In this document: in pieces, positions 31,945 to 44,589 of the stretch
Position numbering within the stretch: the first letter of the stretch is position 1
Layout of the letters: each line of letters starts with the position of its first letter
Assembly: GCA_037127255.1 (NCBI GenBank)
Contig: JBANSL010000003.1
Location: forward strand, 22,716,314-22,780,313
Reading direction: 5' to 3'
Source of the DNA: Persicaria tinctoria
Taxonomy: Eukaryota > Streptophyta > Magnoliopsida > Caryophyllales > Polygonaceae
Length of the DNA: 64,000 bases
Translations under genes and position numbers: made by a program
Notes under the pieces: generated by a model
What the model was told of the DNA's origin: nothing
Databases searched by the model: none
The model's input: only the letters and a program-made list of their open reading frames with translations

Positions 31945-32645
31945 AGCTCTTCCCATAGTGTAACTTTTGTTCATATTTTGCTGTGCATCCCTCCTCATGA
32001 ACTCTCTCAATGAGATGTGAATTTGGAGTACTTGAAAGGGTTGGTGCTTCTTGCTCTCTATAGATGAATCACCAGCAACCTCTAGCCATTTAGTGAGCTG
32101 GTAGATGAACCCAGGATAATCAAATGAATTGGTACATCAAGAGTCGAGCAAACAGAGTTCGAGTAGGTATATATTGGCAGTTGATCAGGTTCCTAAAGAT
32201 CTGAAATCCGAAAGTGGTATCCGATTTTAAAAACATTCGAATATGAAAAAAAAATAATCAATTTCCTCATATACTGAGCTTTTCCCTGGTTAAATCTGTC
32301 ATGGTCCCTATAATTGTTGTAAGCAAATATTTTTGGGGGTCAATTGAAGCCTCTAAACTTTGAAAAAAAAAAGGTGCAAATGTGTTTATAAACTTTTATT
32401 TAGATAAACTGAAGTCCAATCCTAACAAAAAGTTCATGGACTTGGTATGGTTTTGAATTACATTGCATTTGAATTTTAATGCAAATTTATGTGTTATAAT
32501 ACACCCAAAAACATGTTATGTGTGGAGGTGTAGGACATGTTACAGATAACAGATGAGGATTCTGTAGGTGAAGAAGGATATAGATTAGAGTCTAGAAGAG
32601 AGAGGGGTGAGATGGATGTGGAAAACGTACGTAAAAAAATTCATA
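31945..32645. other. 3' flank of the GH123-like gene
   Basis: 3' UTR expected in the first 200-300 bp. The rest is AT-rich and without supported features. Confidence 0.35.
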
Positions 32646-32649
32646 AAAC

Positions 32650-32722
32650 TGGAGATGCGGGGTATCGATCCCCGTACCTCTCGCATGCTAAGCGAGCGCT
32701 CTACCATCTGAGCTACATCCCC
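32650..32722 (-). tRNA. tRNA-Ala (anticodon AGC)
   Basis: The minus strand reads GGGGATGTAGCTCAGATGGT at its 5' end. All four stems are intact: acceptor GGGGATG/CATCTCC, D stem GCTC/GAGC, anticodon stem CTCGC/GCGAG with loop TTAGCAT, and T stem CGGGG/CCCCG with the loop ATCGATA. The length is 73 nt including the discriminator A. There is no intron and CCA is not encoded, as expected for a nuclear plant tRNA gene. Internal A and B boxes are canonical. A short T run on the minus strand downstream would terminate Pol III. Confidence 0.97.
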
Positions 32723-32724
32723 TT

Positions 32725-33200
32725 TGATGTCTTATTTCATTCTGTTTAATACATATAGCGAAAGGATAAAACTCTAGTAAATTAAATACCGCCTTATCCA
32801 AAAATTAAAATAAAAAATACAGTAACATACCACCTAATAAAATGTTGATTATTGTGATTATATCCGTGAATGAGTTTAGAATTCATATACAGAGTAAAGA
32901 GTAATTTTCGTGAAACCTTCCTTCAATTAGGGTTATTTTCTCAAAATCACAACTTCACATTTTATGTGATTGATATTTGATAGGTTGGTTGAAGCATTTA
33001 ATTTACTTCAAATTCACATTTGATTAAGCACCGTTAGAGCGTGTCTGGCCGTGCATTTAAAGTAACATTTGGCGGTTCAACTTGCACTTGGATTGGAGTA
33101 GAGTTTTGCTTTTGCCAAGGCCTTGTTTGGTTGACTATTCAAAAACCCAGAAAGTAAAAAGAAAGGTATCGTATGTATTTAATTAGTATTTTTAAAATGT
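32725..33200. other. Intergenic, AT-rich
   Basis: No ORF or repeat boundary recognised between the tRNA-Ala gene and the foldback element. Confidence 0.35.
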
Positions 33201-33209
33201 TAAAAACAA

Positions 33210-34113
33210 GGGCAAATTGCATAAAATAACATGAACTTTAGGTATAGTTGCGGTCGGTGGCACGAACTTATAAAAATACAAAAATAATCACCAACTTTGG
33301 GGTTTAGTTGCGGTCAGTGACACGCACCACCTATCTCACTAATGTGGACTAATGGGGGTGCTTACATGGAATTTTTTTTTAATTAAAAAGACATATAGCG
33401 AGATATGGATTAGTGGGGTGCTTACATAGATTTTTTTAAAAAAATTAAAAGGCATAAAGGATGTGCTCAAATTGTGAAACTAGCTAGGTTTCATTTTTAT
33501 TTTTTATTTCATGTAATTCCAAATCAAAGATAATTGTGACAAATATACCATTTGCAAATTAAAATAACTAGTCACGTTCATGGTAAACATTTGAGTAGCA
33601 AAATGACATAAATAGAAAACCAACATTTGGTTAGCATAAAACAAACTGGATGCTAATAATCCGGGGTCGCTCAAGTTTGGTTTGTGCCAACCAAATGTTG
33701 GTTTTCTATTTATGTCATTTTGCTACTAAAATGTTTACCATGAACGTTACAATTGGCACTAGTTATTTTCATTCGCAAATGTTATATTTGTCACAATTAT
33801 ATTTGATTTGGAATTACATTAAATAAAAAAAATGGAATCTAGCTAGTTTCGTAATTTGAGCACATCTTTTATGCATTTTAATTTAAAAAAAATCTATATA
33901 AGCACCCCACTAATTCATACCTCGTTATATGTCTTTTTAATTAAAAAAAAAATCCATGCAAGCACCCCCATTAGTCCACATTAGTGAGATAGGTGGTACG
34001 TGCCACTAACTGCAACTAAACCCCAAAGTTAGTGATTATTTTTGTATTTTTTTAAGTTCATGCCACCAACCGCAACTATACCTAAAGTTCGTGCTATTTT
34101 ATGCAATTTGCCC
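33210..34113. mobile_element. Foldback MULE, 904 bp, arms of about 430 bp
   Basis: The whole element is an inverted repeat. The left arm starts GGGCAAATTGCATAAAATAA, the right arm ends in its complement, and the arms meet around 33645-33680. A perfect 9-bp duplication TAAAAACAA flanks it (33201-33209 and 34114-34122), the length typical of Mutator-like elements. There is no coding capacity. The long, well-matched arms mean a read-through transcript would form a long hairpin. Confidence 0.85.
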
Positions 34114-34122
34114 TAAAAACAA

Positions 34123-34825
34123 AGAAGTCGCGTTTTGCCACTACCACCTGTACGGCTGTACCAATACCCAAACTGGTACCTATCCTTGACAAGCCAACCA
34201 CATCCTTTAAACTTCAATTTTTTCTTGGATCAATCCGTTTGATAGGATTCTTATATTTATTTTTATTTTTAACAATTATATATGCTAAATAGTTGTTGTC
34301 ATTTTTACTTAAAATTATCAATGGAGATTGGATAAGTACTTAACTGAGGCTGCATATTGAATATTAATAGTTGTGTATGAAGATGATAAAAGTTGTTTCT
34401 CTACAACATGTCAACCATGAACTTGATGATCAGTACAGTTGTTTTTGTAATGTTAGTCGTACTTGGGATTTTGTTCATAATTGAGATGAATGACGCAATC
34501 AAATTGCTCTAACTCTACGAACTCGATCATGAGCCCTACACATTCTTTCTCAACATCCCCAATTAGGAATTCTGGTGGTTGCAACTGTATGTGAGCAGCT
34601 GAGTTGTGTAATACATTCATCTTGGTTATGTTGCACCAAGTTCTTAGGGGATTCCACTGCTTTCTTGATTAATTATTATGTGAATCCCACTCCATTTATA
34701 ATTAGGCTTTTCCATTTAGGTGTTTGAACTGAATTTATATCAAAGTTTTAATAAAAATAAAAAGTGCCAAAACTGTTCTTTCTTTTAGTTTAAAAAAAAG
34801 AAATGCATCAAAAGATATAAAAATA
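34123..34825. other. Intergenic, AT-rich
   Basis: No supported feature. Confidence 0.35.
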
Positions 34826-34827
34826 AA

Positions 34828-34899
34828 CGCCGTTGCCGGGGATCGAACCCGGGTCACCCGCGTGACAGGCGGGAATACTTACCACTATACTACAACGAC
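34828..34899 (-). tRNA. tRNA-Asp (anticodon GTC)
   Basis: The minus strand reads GTCGTTGTAGTATAGTGGTA at its 5' end. Acceptor stem GTCGTTG/CAACGGC (with G-U pairs), anticodon stem CCCGC/GCGGG with loop CTGTCAC, and T stem CCCGG/CCGGG with loop GTTCGAT. The 72-nt length and discriminator G fit eukaryotic tRNA-Asp. It appears functional. Confidence 0.97.
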
Positions 34900-36815
34900 T
34901 TGGTTGTTCCTTTTCAACGTATTATTATACAAAACTTTCTTGCTTTTTTGCTTGCTTGCTTTTTTGTTGAATCTAAGTTAGAGTTCCAAAAAAGGCGTTG
35001 TTCTTGAGTTCACTGAATTCAAATATGCAGAACAGAAATCCTGAATCCCTTTTCGAACGTTTTGTCTGATGCACTTAAGAGTTAAGACAAACAGCAACTG
35101 TATAGGGGCATTTTTAATCGTTCATAGCATTGGCCTTTTAACACACTTTAATCACACATGGTAAAATGTGTGGGCAGTAAATTTGCTCACACTTCTGGCA
35201 TGAAAAACGCATTGTGAATCTTCTTTTCGATTATAAACGATGAAATCGTTCATTGCTATATATAAATTTCTCGATTCAAACATATTCCCTCTAATCGGAT
35301 TTATTTGATGTTTTAAGAGATTAAATTTGTTCAACAATATTTGATGTTTTAGAAGTAATCATCATATTTTCTCTTACTTTTGCACTAGTATCCAAAAAAA
35401 TTGATGGATTGTGAATGATAACTTATCAAAGTTAAAAACATGCCAAAATAGGATGGGACCCGTCAATCAAATAGAAAAGAATATATAAATACGTACATAC
35501 AAATTAATTCATTTGTCATTATGATTTGTTGCCTTACTTGTAGTTTGATTTGGATTTCATAGATGAAGGATCAAGCCCGTTCGGGTGGAATCTCAATAGT
35601 ACTATTTGTTCATTGTTTAGTTTGAAAATAGATTAATCGGTTGCGTTTGGATAAAGTAGCATTTTGGAGCTCTTCGGATAGCTAAAGTTGTTAGATTAGT
35701 CGTAGCAATTGAGTAAGCTATTTAAAGGAGTGGTGTAAAAAAAAGAATCAATTAATTAATAATTAATAATAAAAAAAAGTCTTTCTATCCTATATCCTAA
35801 GAGCATATGATAAAATTCTAAATTGGTAAAGATTCCCTACTAAAAAATAAACGACCCTAGAAATCTAATTACAACAAAAGTTAAACTATTTAAAACTATA
35901 AAAATATTTCTGAATTAGTACTCTTATTCTATGCCCCAACGACATATAATAGAAAAACCAATAAAAAAATCACACAAGAGTTGTCTTCCCAAAACCTTGC
36001 TCAATCTTGCTATTGCTGGCCAAATCCATATATGAAGAACACATAAACCCTCCAAATCCAACAAAAAAAATATAGAAATAAAAATCCCAAAATCAAGGTC
36101 ACCAATCAAACCATAAATAAGTTGAAAATGAAAATATGAGACCAAACTTAAATGCTAAATCCTCCAAATTGATGAAGAACACCAAATACACATTACATAT
36201 AAAATCCCCCAAATCATGAAAGGTCACACAAATCAGACCATAAATCGATTGGGAATGAAATTCTAAAATCAAACCTTGTTTAATTTGGGTACTTTTCGAA
36301 ATAGGAATGAGATTTTTATGTTAATGATGTTGTTAAATTCCCGCGTGTTTTGAATTTGCAAAGTGATATTTTTCGTAAGCCATTAAAATTATGGAGGAGA
36401 GGGGCAGGAAAGCTACAAAAGAAATAAATTTCATAAGCTCTCAAGAGCTTGTAAAAGAAGTGCTCCAACAAATAAGCAGAGCAAATAAGCAACCTCCAGC
36501 TCTTCTTCAACCGCTAGTATTATATATAAACCATTTCACTTGGGAGCTTCAATAGTTCCAATGCAACAAATAACCAAGAAAGAGGAGAGTTGAGCAAAAT
36601 AGTTAATACACGTAGATAATAAGTTAAAACACTAATTACTAAAAAGAATAACAACTCTGCTAGTATACCTAGCACAGCACAACAAATCTCGATGTCTTCG
36701 ACTCTAGGATCTCAAGCTGAAACTCGGTGATCGGAACTATGAAATGTTCTTTCGATGGCAACCGGGGCCTACAAACTGCAAAACCACTCGAAGATATATA
36801 ATTGGAGCTCAATTC
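34900..36815. other. Long AT-rich intergenic stretch
   Basis: No gene. An imperfect tandem duplication of about 125 bp (around 36070-36270; both units contain CAAATCAGACCATAAAT-like text) is the only structure noticed. Short A/T runs are frequent. Confidence 0.35.
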
Positions 36816-36822
36816 ATTGACA

Positions 36823-37037
36823 CTAAGTAGTGCAACATCTAGATTTCTTCACGACAGACACATCATCCTTGCCGCCAACATTGATGGTCGTGGTTGGCAC
36901 CTTGGGCACAGAAGTTGGATCATCCCCTGCTTCAAGAGCCTTCTTGCTGACATCCTAGTATATCCGGGTAAGAATGTCTTCTCCTTCTCAGCAAATGTTG
37001 TTTGGTCTTCCAATTCTTTCCTAGTTACTCTTTAAAG
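36823..37037 (-). pseudogene. Rab11/RABA GTPase C-terminal relic
   Basis: The minus strand reads TFAEKEKTF, then (after a gap where about 19 residues of the family's METSALE...NAFTEV region are missing) LTRIY, a stop, and DVSKKALEAGDDPTSVPK. It ends INVGGKDDVSVVKKSRCCTT with a stop at 36823-36825. This is the end of a plant RABA (Rab11) protein: the variable tail, then the double-cysteine CCXX prenylation signal. RABA proteins act in post-Golgi and recycling traffic. An in-frame stop and the internal deletion show it is a pseudogene. The G-domain motifs are absent upstream. Confidence 0.75.
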
Positions 37038-37401
37038 AGCAATAACATGTCTTATAAGTACAATTCGTTGATAATTCCTTCATGTTCAAGCTTTTAGGGT
37101 GTGCAATGTACCCCAAAGAATGTCATCCAAATATGTGAAGATTAAGACATGATCAAATTTCAGAAATTTGCATATAAAATTTAGATAAGAAAATTTATTT
37201 CATATAAATAGTTAAAGGTGTTCAGGGTGGGTTTTTTTTTTGATACAAAAGGTGTTCGGGGTTGTGATTTCCAGTAAACCTCATATCTTTCAAAGTTTTT
37301 TTTAGATTGTGAATATGTCATAATGACCTAGTAAGAGACGTAAATTTTTACAAATTGGAAAAGCACATACATAAAAGAGCAAAAAAGAAGGCAGAGAACA
37401 T

Positions 37402-37489
37402 CAAAATTAAAAGGATTTTGTCATAACTAAGAAAAACATCAAATGCAAAATTAAAAGGATTTTGTCAAAACTAAGAAAAACATCAAATT
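37402..37489. repeat. 44-bp tandem duplication
   Basis: Two units beginning CAAAATTAAAAGGATTTTGT (37402 and 37446) differ at one position. Confidence 0.85.
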
Positions 37490-39915
37490 ACGAATCAAGC
37501 CAAACCTATAATCGAACAAAAAGTGGAATTGATTGTGAGAGAGATATTATATTCACCTTATTGATAAGGTATCTCAAAGACATTAGAATGCATAGGGATA
37601 GGCCTTTCTCAAAGCATTCGTATTCGATTATTTAGTTGAAAACCTCCCAAGCATCCTGACCACAAATGAATCTCTTAATTTCTTTTTCTCATAGGGAAAA
37701 ATGACAAATTTGAATAGGAGATCTCAAACCGAGGGTTACCATTAAACCCGATCAACTTAACAATTTACGTGACAATCTCTTCTATTTCTATGTAAAATGT
37801 TTACCTTATAAGTTATGCTTTTGATATATCTCCACAAATTGACCACATTTTCGGATTCTCCCTCCCATGTTAACTTGCTCCTTGAAGGCATGAATGACCA
37901 AAAAAAAAAAAACTCCCTGAGTAACTAAAAGGTGAATGACAACTAAATTAGTGACATCAATATATAATTTTAGTACAAATGATATAAAAAAAAAAGTGGG
38001 GATAATATGTTCTATTTTATATTCTCTTGGAAATACTTGGTTTATTCATGCAATCTTTGAAATTGAATTGCATTTTAAAAAAAATGGGTAAGACCGGTAG
38101 TAGGGCTTGTTAACATTGTCGATGCTAAAATAATAAATAACATGAGAAAATCACACCAAAATGAAATTTACCCCAAAATAGCAACATTAAAAAAAAACAA
38201 AATTACATGGATATATATGATGAATTATTTTAAGGCCACATTTTAGAAAGATAATGGGTGGATATAAATAATACACCCATGTTGTGTTTCACTAGGAGCC
38301 TGTGAAATCGACTGATCAACTTAGAAACTTCAAACTTATATTCATATGATATTTGCATATGATCAACTCAGATTGCATATGATACATAATTTCTATTTTC
38401 ATTCAACTTAGAAACTTGTATAGTTGTATTCATATAATATTTGCATATAAAAAAATGAAGTCTTCCCAATCAGATTGTCACATTGTGCTATGTAAATTAA
38501 AATTTTGTGGTAGGTTTAGCATTTGAAGGTTCAAGCTCCTAAATCAAACAAAAAATACCAAGTTATTGATATTACTAAACCTATTCTACTATTCTGTTTC
38601 GGCAAAATGAACACAACCAATGACAAAAATAAAGAATCGATCACCTGTCACACTAACTCTAAACAACGAAAGCAGCTCAACCAACTCATAAATTAGTTCA
38701 GTTTATATCAAAAATCAGAACAAAGACATCCCAATAACCTTTAGTCCTAATTTCATAATCAAAGTTGAGATTTTAGAGCACCTCTCATTTGCTAAATGCA
38801 AAACTTTCATTCATAAAAGAGGAAATCAAAGTTGAGATTTTAGAACAACTTCACTTCTTTCTCATTTCGGCTACAAAATTGGCATATAACAACCCTTTCT
38901 TCTCTTGACAAAACCAATAAGAAACCTATAGAAGGTTACATCTTAGTAAGTGAGGTAACCATCACATAAGTGTAATATTCACAGAGATCAAGCAACGCAT
39001 CCCTAAAAACCATTACATATTTTTGTATAAACTTAGACTTGGTCATCTTAGTGAGTGCAACAATTTTGACCATAGTTATGATATAAAAGTCATCTCACAA
39101 TTCTATCTCCCTTTACTCATCCATAAACTCAAATGAATCAACACAAAATTTAAAATGGGATTATGAAATCACAATCACAAATCACATTCACATGAGCTAC
39201 CAACAATCACAAATCAAAACTTCACCAAATAAGCATTTCATCGAACACCTTGTGTGCAATACATTAACCCAAAATTCTCTAACTTAATCAACCTAGTATA
39301 CAGATCCGATTGGTAAGCAAAGGGCGAATAGAGAGCGTTTTACCTCGATTTGACGCATCCCGCCTTCAATTGCAATCGATTGCCACCTCCAGCCACCAAT
39401 TCAGCCGCCCCGACTGATCACTAAATCAAACACAAACCAAAAAACAAATCAGATCAAGAGCATTATAATAATATGCAATTTGTAAAGCTAATCAAGAAAA
39501 ATTCAGCAATTGAATAAGGGCGGGGGAGAACAATTGAAGAAGGGCAGCGCGAGAGCATCATCGCCAACCGCTGGAATGTACCACGAACACCCATATTCGG
39601 TTCCTTCGCGCCACCAAAGTCGGTGTCTGGGCTTTGCTTGGCTCCTCCAAATTCGTCGTCGGGAGCAATATTTGAGTAAGAGATTCCATGGGAGAGCTTC
39701 ATATTTGGCTTCGAGAGAGGTGACAACCATGAAAGGATTTCAAAGAGAAACAAAGCGTTTATTAAGAGAGTAAAGGCGCTGGCCAAAAATTAATAATTAC
39801 TAACAGAGTAAAGAGGAGACTAAAGAACTTACCTTTGATGAAGAAAGTGCATTTGAGGAAGAACGATTTGAGGAATTGAGGAAGAACGATTATAGAATCC
39901 ATGGTTACTTCAATT
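37490..39915. other. AT-rich intergenic DNA
   Basis: No gene can be supported up to about 39300. From 39300 to 39900 the minus strand has splice-like and leader-like text. This includes an ATG at 39904-39902 followed by DSIIVLPQFL and a donor-like AAAGGTAAG near 39833, so it may be the first exon of a decayed or captured gene driven from dispersed repeat B. No product is recognised. Confidence 0.3.
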
Positions 39916-39920
39916 TCAAA

Positions 39921-40053
39921 AAGGGGGTTTGAGCAGTTGTAGAGAACGTGGGTTGAGAAAGTGATTTATTAGGTTGCTCAAATGATTGACACGTGGCTCA
40001 ATTTTTGTTGAAGACTTTGCTTCTAAAATAATAAGTATAAGGGGTGGATTTGT
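39921..40053 (-). repeat. Dispersed repeat, copy B
   Basis: Reverse-complement copy of the 8790-8935 repeat, sharing AAATCCACCCCTTATACTTA and GAGCCACGTGTCAATCATTT with scattered differences. As with copy A, gene-start-like sequence follows it downstream in its own orientation. Confidence 0.7.
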
Positions 40054-40054
40054 A

Positions 40055-40592
40055 TTTTTTTTTAGTTTAACCAATTATACTTAATTGCATAATAAATGCA
40101 ATGAAAGAGTAAAAATTATTTTATAGAGAATTTAAAGGTGAAATGGACATTTGTAAATCTTTGTGCATTTATCTAAAACATCAAATAAAACCGAGATGTT
40201 GCACAAGTATGATTAATGGGCAGGTAAATATAATTTTGTTCAGGACGGGTAATTTCGTGCAAAGATATATGTGTAATTTACCATATCGTCATTGGTGATC
40301 CTTTTAAAGCTAGAGAGGGTTATCAACCCCTAAGGTGATTTTTTTTTATCTATATCTATATATATACATATAATAAAACCGATTTATAACGTCCTATATG
40401 GCGCTTTGTAGTTGATTCCATGGAAACAAAATCATATGTGACGCGTTGTGGTTTATTCTAGGAGAAACAAAATAATGTTGGCGTAGTTTTATAGAAAGTT
40501 ATATAAGCCACAATCTATTTATATGTATTTCATAGATAGATTGACAAAAATATAAATAAAAAATATTTTATAGTCATACTTACCAAAAATAT
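40055..40592. other. AT-rich spacer
   Basis: No supported feature. Short TATATA runs near 40350. Confidence 0.35.
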
Positions 40593-40686
40593 TACTCCTT
40601 CCGTTTCAAAATAAATGTCACTTTACTATTCCGCACGCATTTTAATGAGGTAAAAACTCTATAATTTTTTTTATCATTTCATTTTT

Positions 40687-41540
40687 TTTGAAACAAGATA
40701 AGAAATTCAGTTCTCTAGACAAGGTTAGAGAAACCGAGAGCCCGGACAAGCCGGTGGATGGACTAACCATCATGTACAACAGAATCAAATAACTGAAGCA
40801 AATGACAAAAATAAATAACAGAAGCAAATGACAGAAAATAAAATAAGGAACGTACAAGCCATCCTACACTGCGCAACACAAGCTAAAGAAGAACGAAACG
40901 ATCGGCCAAAGGGACAACATACACAGCGAACTCTGGGGACCAGCGGACACCTCAGATTATGGACTCGAAGAGCCTTCAGATGTCAATCGCACGTCCACGA
41001 CGTCATCGAACATGACACATCAATCAACGCTCAGAAGAAGCCTGCAACACAACAAGAATAGCACAGTACACTAACCCGCAATACAACCACCAACCACACC
41101 AAAGCACAATCGAACCCCAAGACCTCGTCTCAACCCTTAAGGACGATAATAAAACCGCGGGCATGCTACCACAAGGATGAGCCGAAAAGAGGCGATACAA
41201 AACAAGACAAGGAAGACAAACCGGGCAGAGATGAACCAGAAAATGACTAAAAGAGCAGACTACAACAAACAAAAAGGTTTGTGGCGCAGGAGGATCAAAA
41301 GGAAGGGATAAGGTCAGTGTGTGGCCAATGGAGCCGATTTGGCAGTCGGCGAGCGGCGGTGGAGCCGAATCGGCGGTCGGCGAGCAGCGGCCCGCCAGAG
41401 GAGGGAGTGGCGCGGCAATCCAAGATGGTGGTGGATGCCCCCAAGCTCAGATAGAGAGCAATCGATGGGTGACGGAACGAGCCGACGACCGTCAGCAAAG
41501 GGCAGCGAGAGAAGGAGGTCGCGGTCGGCGACGGAGGACA
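40687..41540 (-). mobile_element. Possible LINE 3' region with poly(A), minus strand
   Basis: Minus-strand text ending TTATCTTGTTTC followed by an A run (T run near 40680-40690 on plus) looks like a LINE tail. The sequence continues to the CACTA insertion at 41541 and resumes beyond it (47850-47879 and 49043-49190). The GC-rich parts contain ORFs on both strands but no recognised domain. Confidence 0.3.
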
Positions 41541-41561
41541 CACTAGTACAGATATACCCTT

Positions 41562-41780
41562 CCATGACGTTTAAAAAACGCCATAAAATCCTTAACATGG
41601 CGTTTTTAAACGCCATGCCTCAACGCCATTGAAGGTGACGCCATGCTTTTAGAAACTTTTTTATGGCGTTTTCCAAACGCCATAGAAAATACATTTCATG
41701 GCGTTTATTAAACGCCATAGATTAGATACAATACCAATACAAGACATATTTCATGGCGTTTTTTAAACGCCATGTATTTT
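41562..41780. repeat. CACTA left subterminal repeat array
   Basis: At least five copies of TGGCGTTT(n)AAACGCCAT palindromes in about 220 bp. In EnSpm-type elements such arrays bind the element-encoded TNPA-like protein. Confidence 0.85.
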
Positions 41781-41879
41781 ATTTTATTTATAAAAAAAAT
41801 AAAATTGCATAATTCGAGCTTTTTAAATATTTAAAATATATACAATATAATGATATATATATATATATAGACAATCAAA

Positions 41880-44575
41880 ATACATGGCTTGATCTGCTAG
41901 CCTACCCAAAGAATTACATTGCACCAATGATGCTCGTTCGAGTCATTTCTCTTAATTTTAAAATCCAAACTAAAGGATGCCTCTTTTTTAAGTACTATGA
42001 AGCATTATAATCTTCCTGTTGTTTTGGGTGTGACTAATAACTTCTTGCTGCTTCAGAGTTGATACTTGACTACCGATTCGCAGAAGAGAAGACCTGAAAC
42101 AATCACAACCGAAATAGAATCTTAAAATTTTAAACACAAAGGTTATGTAGCGTGGGATTGAATAGCCTGAATGAAGGTTAATTGATGCTTGTAGGAGCGG
42201 GAGTTTGTAACAGGTTTACCTAGTCAGTGAATATTTTGAAGACGTCCAACCCCATGGCCTTCTTGAATTCCTGCAAACAGTATTTCTACATAGTCAAAAC
42301 TCAATTGCGATGAATTATTTTCAAAGAGCAAGAGGCACAGTGTGATTACTTCTAAGAGATTATTGATAATGAGATTAAAAGACATGACTGTCTAATCCTA
42401 ATTACAATATCTAGCATACTTGCACCTTTCACAAATGTCTCTTGGATATATACCTATAGCCTCCAGCGAGGCTCTGTCTTCACTTCGGCAAGACACTGGC
42501 GGCGGCACGGCTCACGGCGGCGCACGAGGCTGGCGGCTACGGCTTCCTTGCGGCTGAGCGCTCCTCCGGGTGGCGGATGGTGGCTCCGGCAACGGCGGAC
42601 GAGGGCTACCGACTTGCTCCGGCGAGGTTATTCGAAATTGGGGCTTTTGGTTTCGGAATGATTTTCTGAAAACTTTGTGAAGGGAAACGTTGCTAGAGGC
42701 GTTTAGAATGCCATGGAACCGTTTGAGAGCTCGGAGATGGAGAGGAGTGGTGATGGTGTGCTTCGAAAGTATCCCGAAAGGGGTATTTATAGGAGGAGGA
42801 TTAGAGAACGAATTTGATGAAAATAAATCCACAATTCGATCAGATAATCACTCTTAACGTTATCCCGATCCTTAATTTGGTGAGATTCTGCCCGAATGGA
42901 GCGGATTGGGGTGATTTTCGAAATTGGGGATAAGCTCGTTCGGTTGAGTTTTTACCCCGAATCTCCAAATTGGTTACATAAATCTCATCTTCACGAGTGT
43001 AGAACATTCTAGAAACAAAAACGGTTTGATTCGGGCGAGATTTAGGAGGTCGAAAATCTTGAAATTTCCAACAGTGAAACGCTCAGAAGCTTGAGGAAGA
43101 AGAAGGGTTCGCTTGGACCCAGTTCAACATTTTTTTCGGTTCGGTTCACCCAAACCCAAAAGAAACCCGGTTTTGCTTATAACAATGTATATATCCGAAT
43201 ATTTTTATTTTAAAGTACTAGCTAAATTAATTAAGAAGAATAACAACACATTTAATTTAAATACATTTTATTTTATGCAACAATGGTTTATTATCACCTT
43301 ATATTACATATATATATTTTACGGAAACTAAAATAAGTTATAACGATAAATCTCTCTTTATTTGAATAAAAATATGCAAACTTGTTTTAAAATAACATGA
43401 CTTAAAATAAATAACTTATTTATTAAATTTCACTTAAGCGAATAAAAATTAATGTGTCAAAATAGTTACAAACTTTATATACATTTAACTTCCAAAAATC
43501 ATTATTAAGTTCAAAATAAAAGAACTTTTATATAAATATATATTTTCTTAAAACGAAATCCCCAAAAATACTTTGGGGTATTTCACATGCAACATTTGTG
43601 CATATAATTTTAAGCAAATTTACTAAGAGTTGTAGACACCAAACATAAAAAAGAGCCACAAATCAGAAGCATAAAATCAAAGCCATGTATTATAATCATT
43701 GAAGATCAATTTGAACATGAAGGAGCCAAAACAAGATTTTGATGAAATAACCATCTCATAATCTCATATACAGATGGGTCTAAATGAGAAATTGCCCCCT
43801 ATTTTTGGGGAAGAGGGATAGGGTGCCCCCTCATAACTTTTTCATGCAATGGGATCTCAAGCAACATTCTGTTCCAGTTAGCTATGTTAAAGTCTCTCTC
43901 GGAGTGGCTTTTGGATAAGGAGACTTGCTAGTAGCAATTTTATTCACTATTCTAGTTAGCTATGTTAAAGTCTCTGACCTTTGCATAATCTCACCATCCA
44001 AATTATCCACACAAGAAGGTTAGTTCATGCTAGATATCACAAGCAAATCCATTTTATTTCCAAAAAAGAACTGAATTTTTATTTTTTCGAAACAGAAAGG
44101 GTTCAATAAACTACTCCAAGATCCAAGTCATGCAAAAAAGATGTTCGATTTAAGGCTCAACACTACACATCCTTATATGAGCATCTTAGCTCATGTTTGT
44201 ATATTAGAATAGTGTACAAAAATAGGATTTACCTGTCCTAATTGCATAAAAGATTCAATCTTTTCAAGGAATTAGGTATAGCTGCAGCTTTGCAGATGAT
44301 GTTAAAAATAGAATCCCTCCCATAGAGTTTTCCATCTTGAACCAGAAGAACCTGTCAAAAGTCATCGGATAAACAATAACATCATTTTCTTTTACCCTTG
44401 GTATATTTCAATTTGTATATCTGGGATAAGAGAGAATAATGGATCCACCTAAATCAGGTTGCAACGTTGGTCCGTTTGGCAGCATGAATGTGATTAGCAA
44501 GCATCCAACTACATAGATGGATCTGTATGTTATTCACAATAAACAAATAATAATAATAATGCAAATAAGACAACC
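41880..44575. other. CACTA interior, left part
   Basis: 42440-43100 is GC-rich, with a 106-codon minus-strand frame (42512-42832; Pro/Ser/Arg-rich end) and leader-like text, possibly a captured first exon. No domain is recognised. The remainder is AT-rich with nothing supported. Confidence 0.3.
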
Positions 44576-44589
44576 GCTTAAGCCCGCTT

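Noticed and set aside
8790..40053. One 31-kb element with the 140-bp repeats as its TIRs
   Set aside because: Flanks show no duplication, and intact host genes and tRNAs lie between; two separate copies are more likely.
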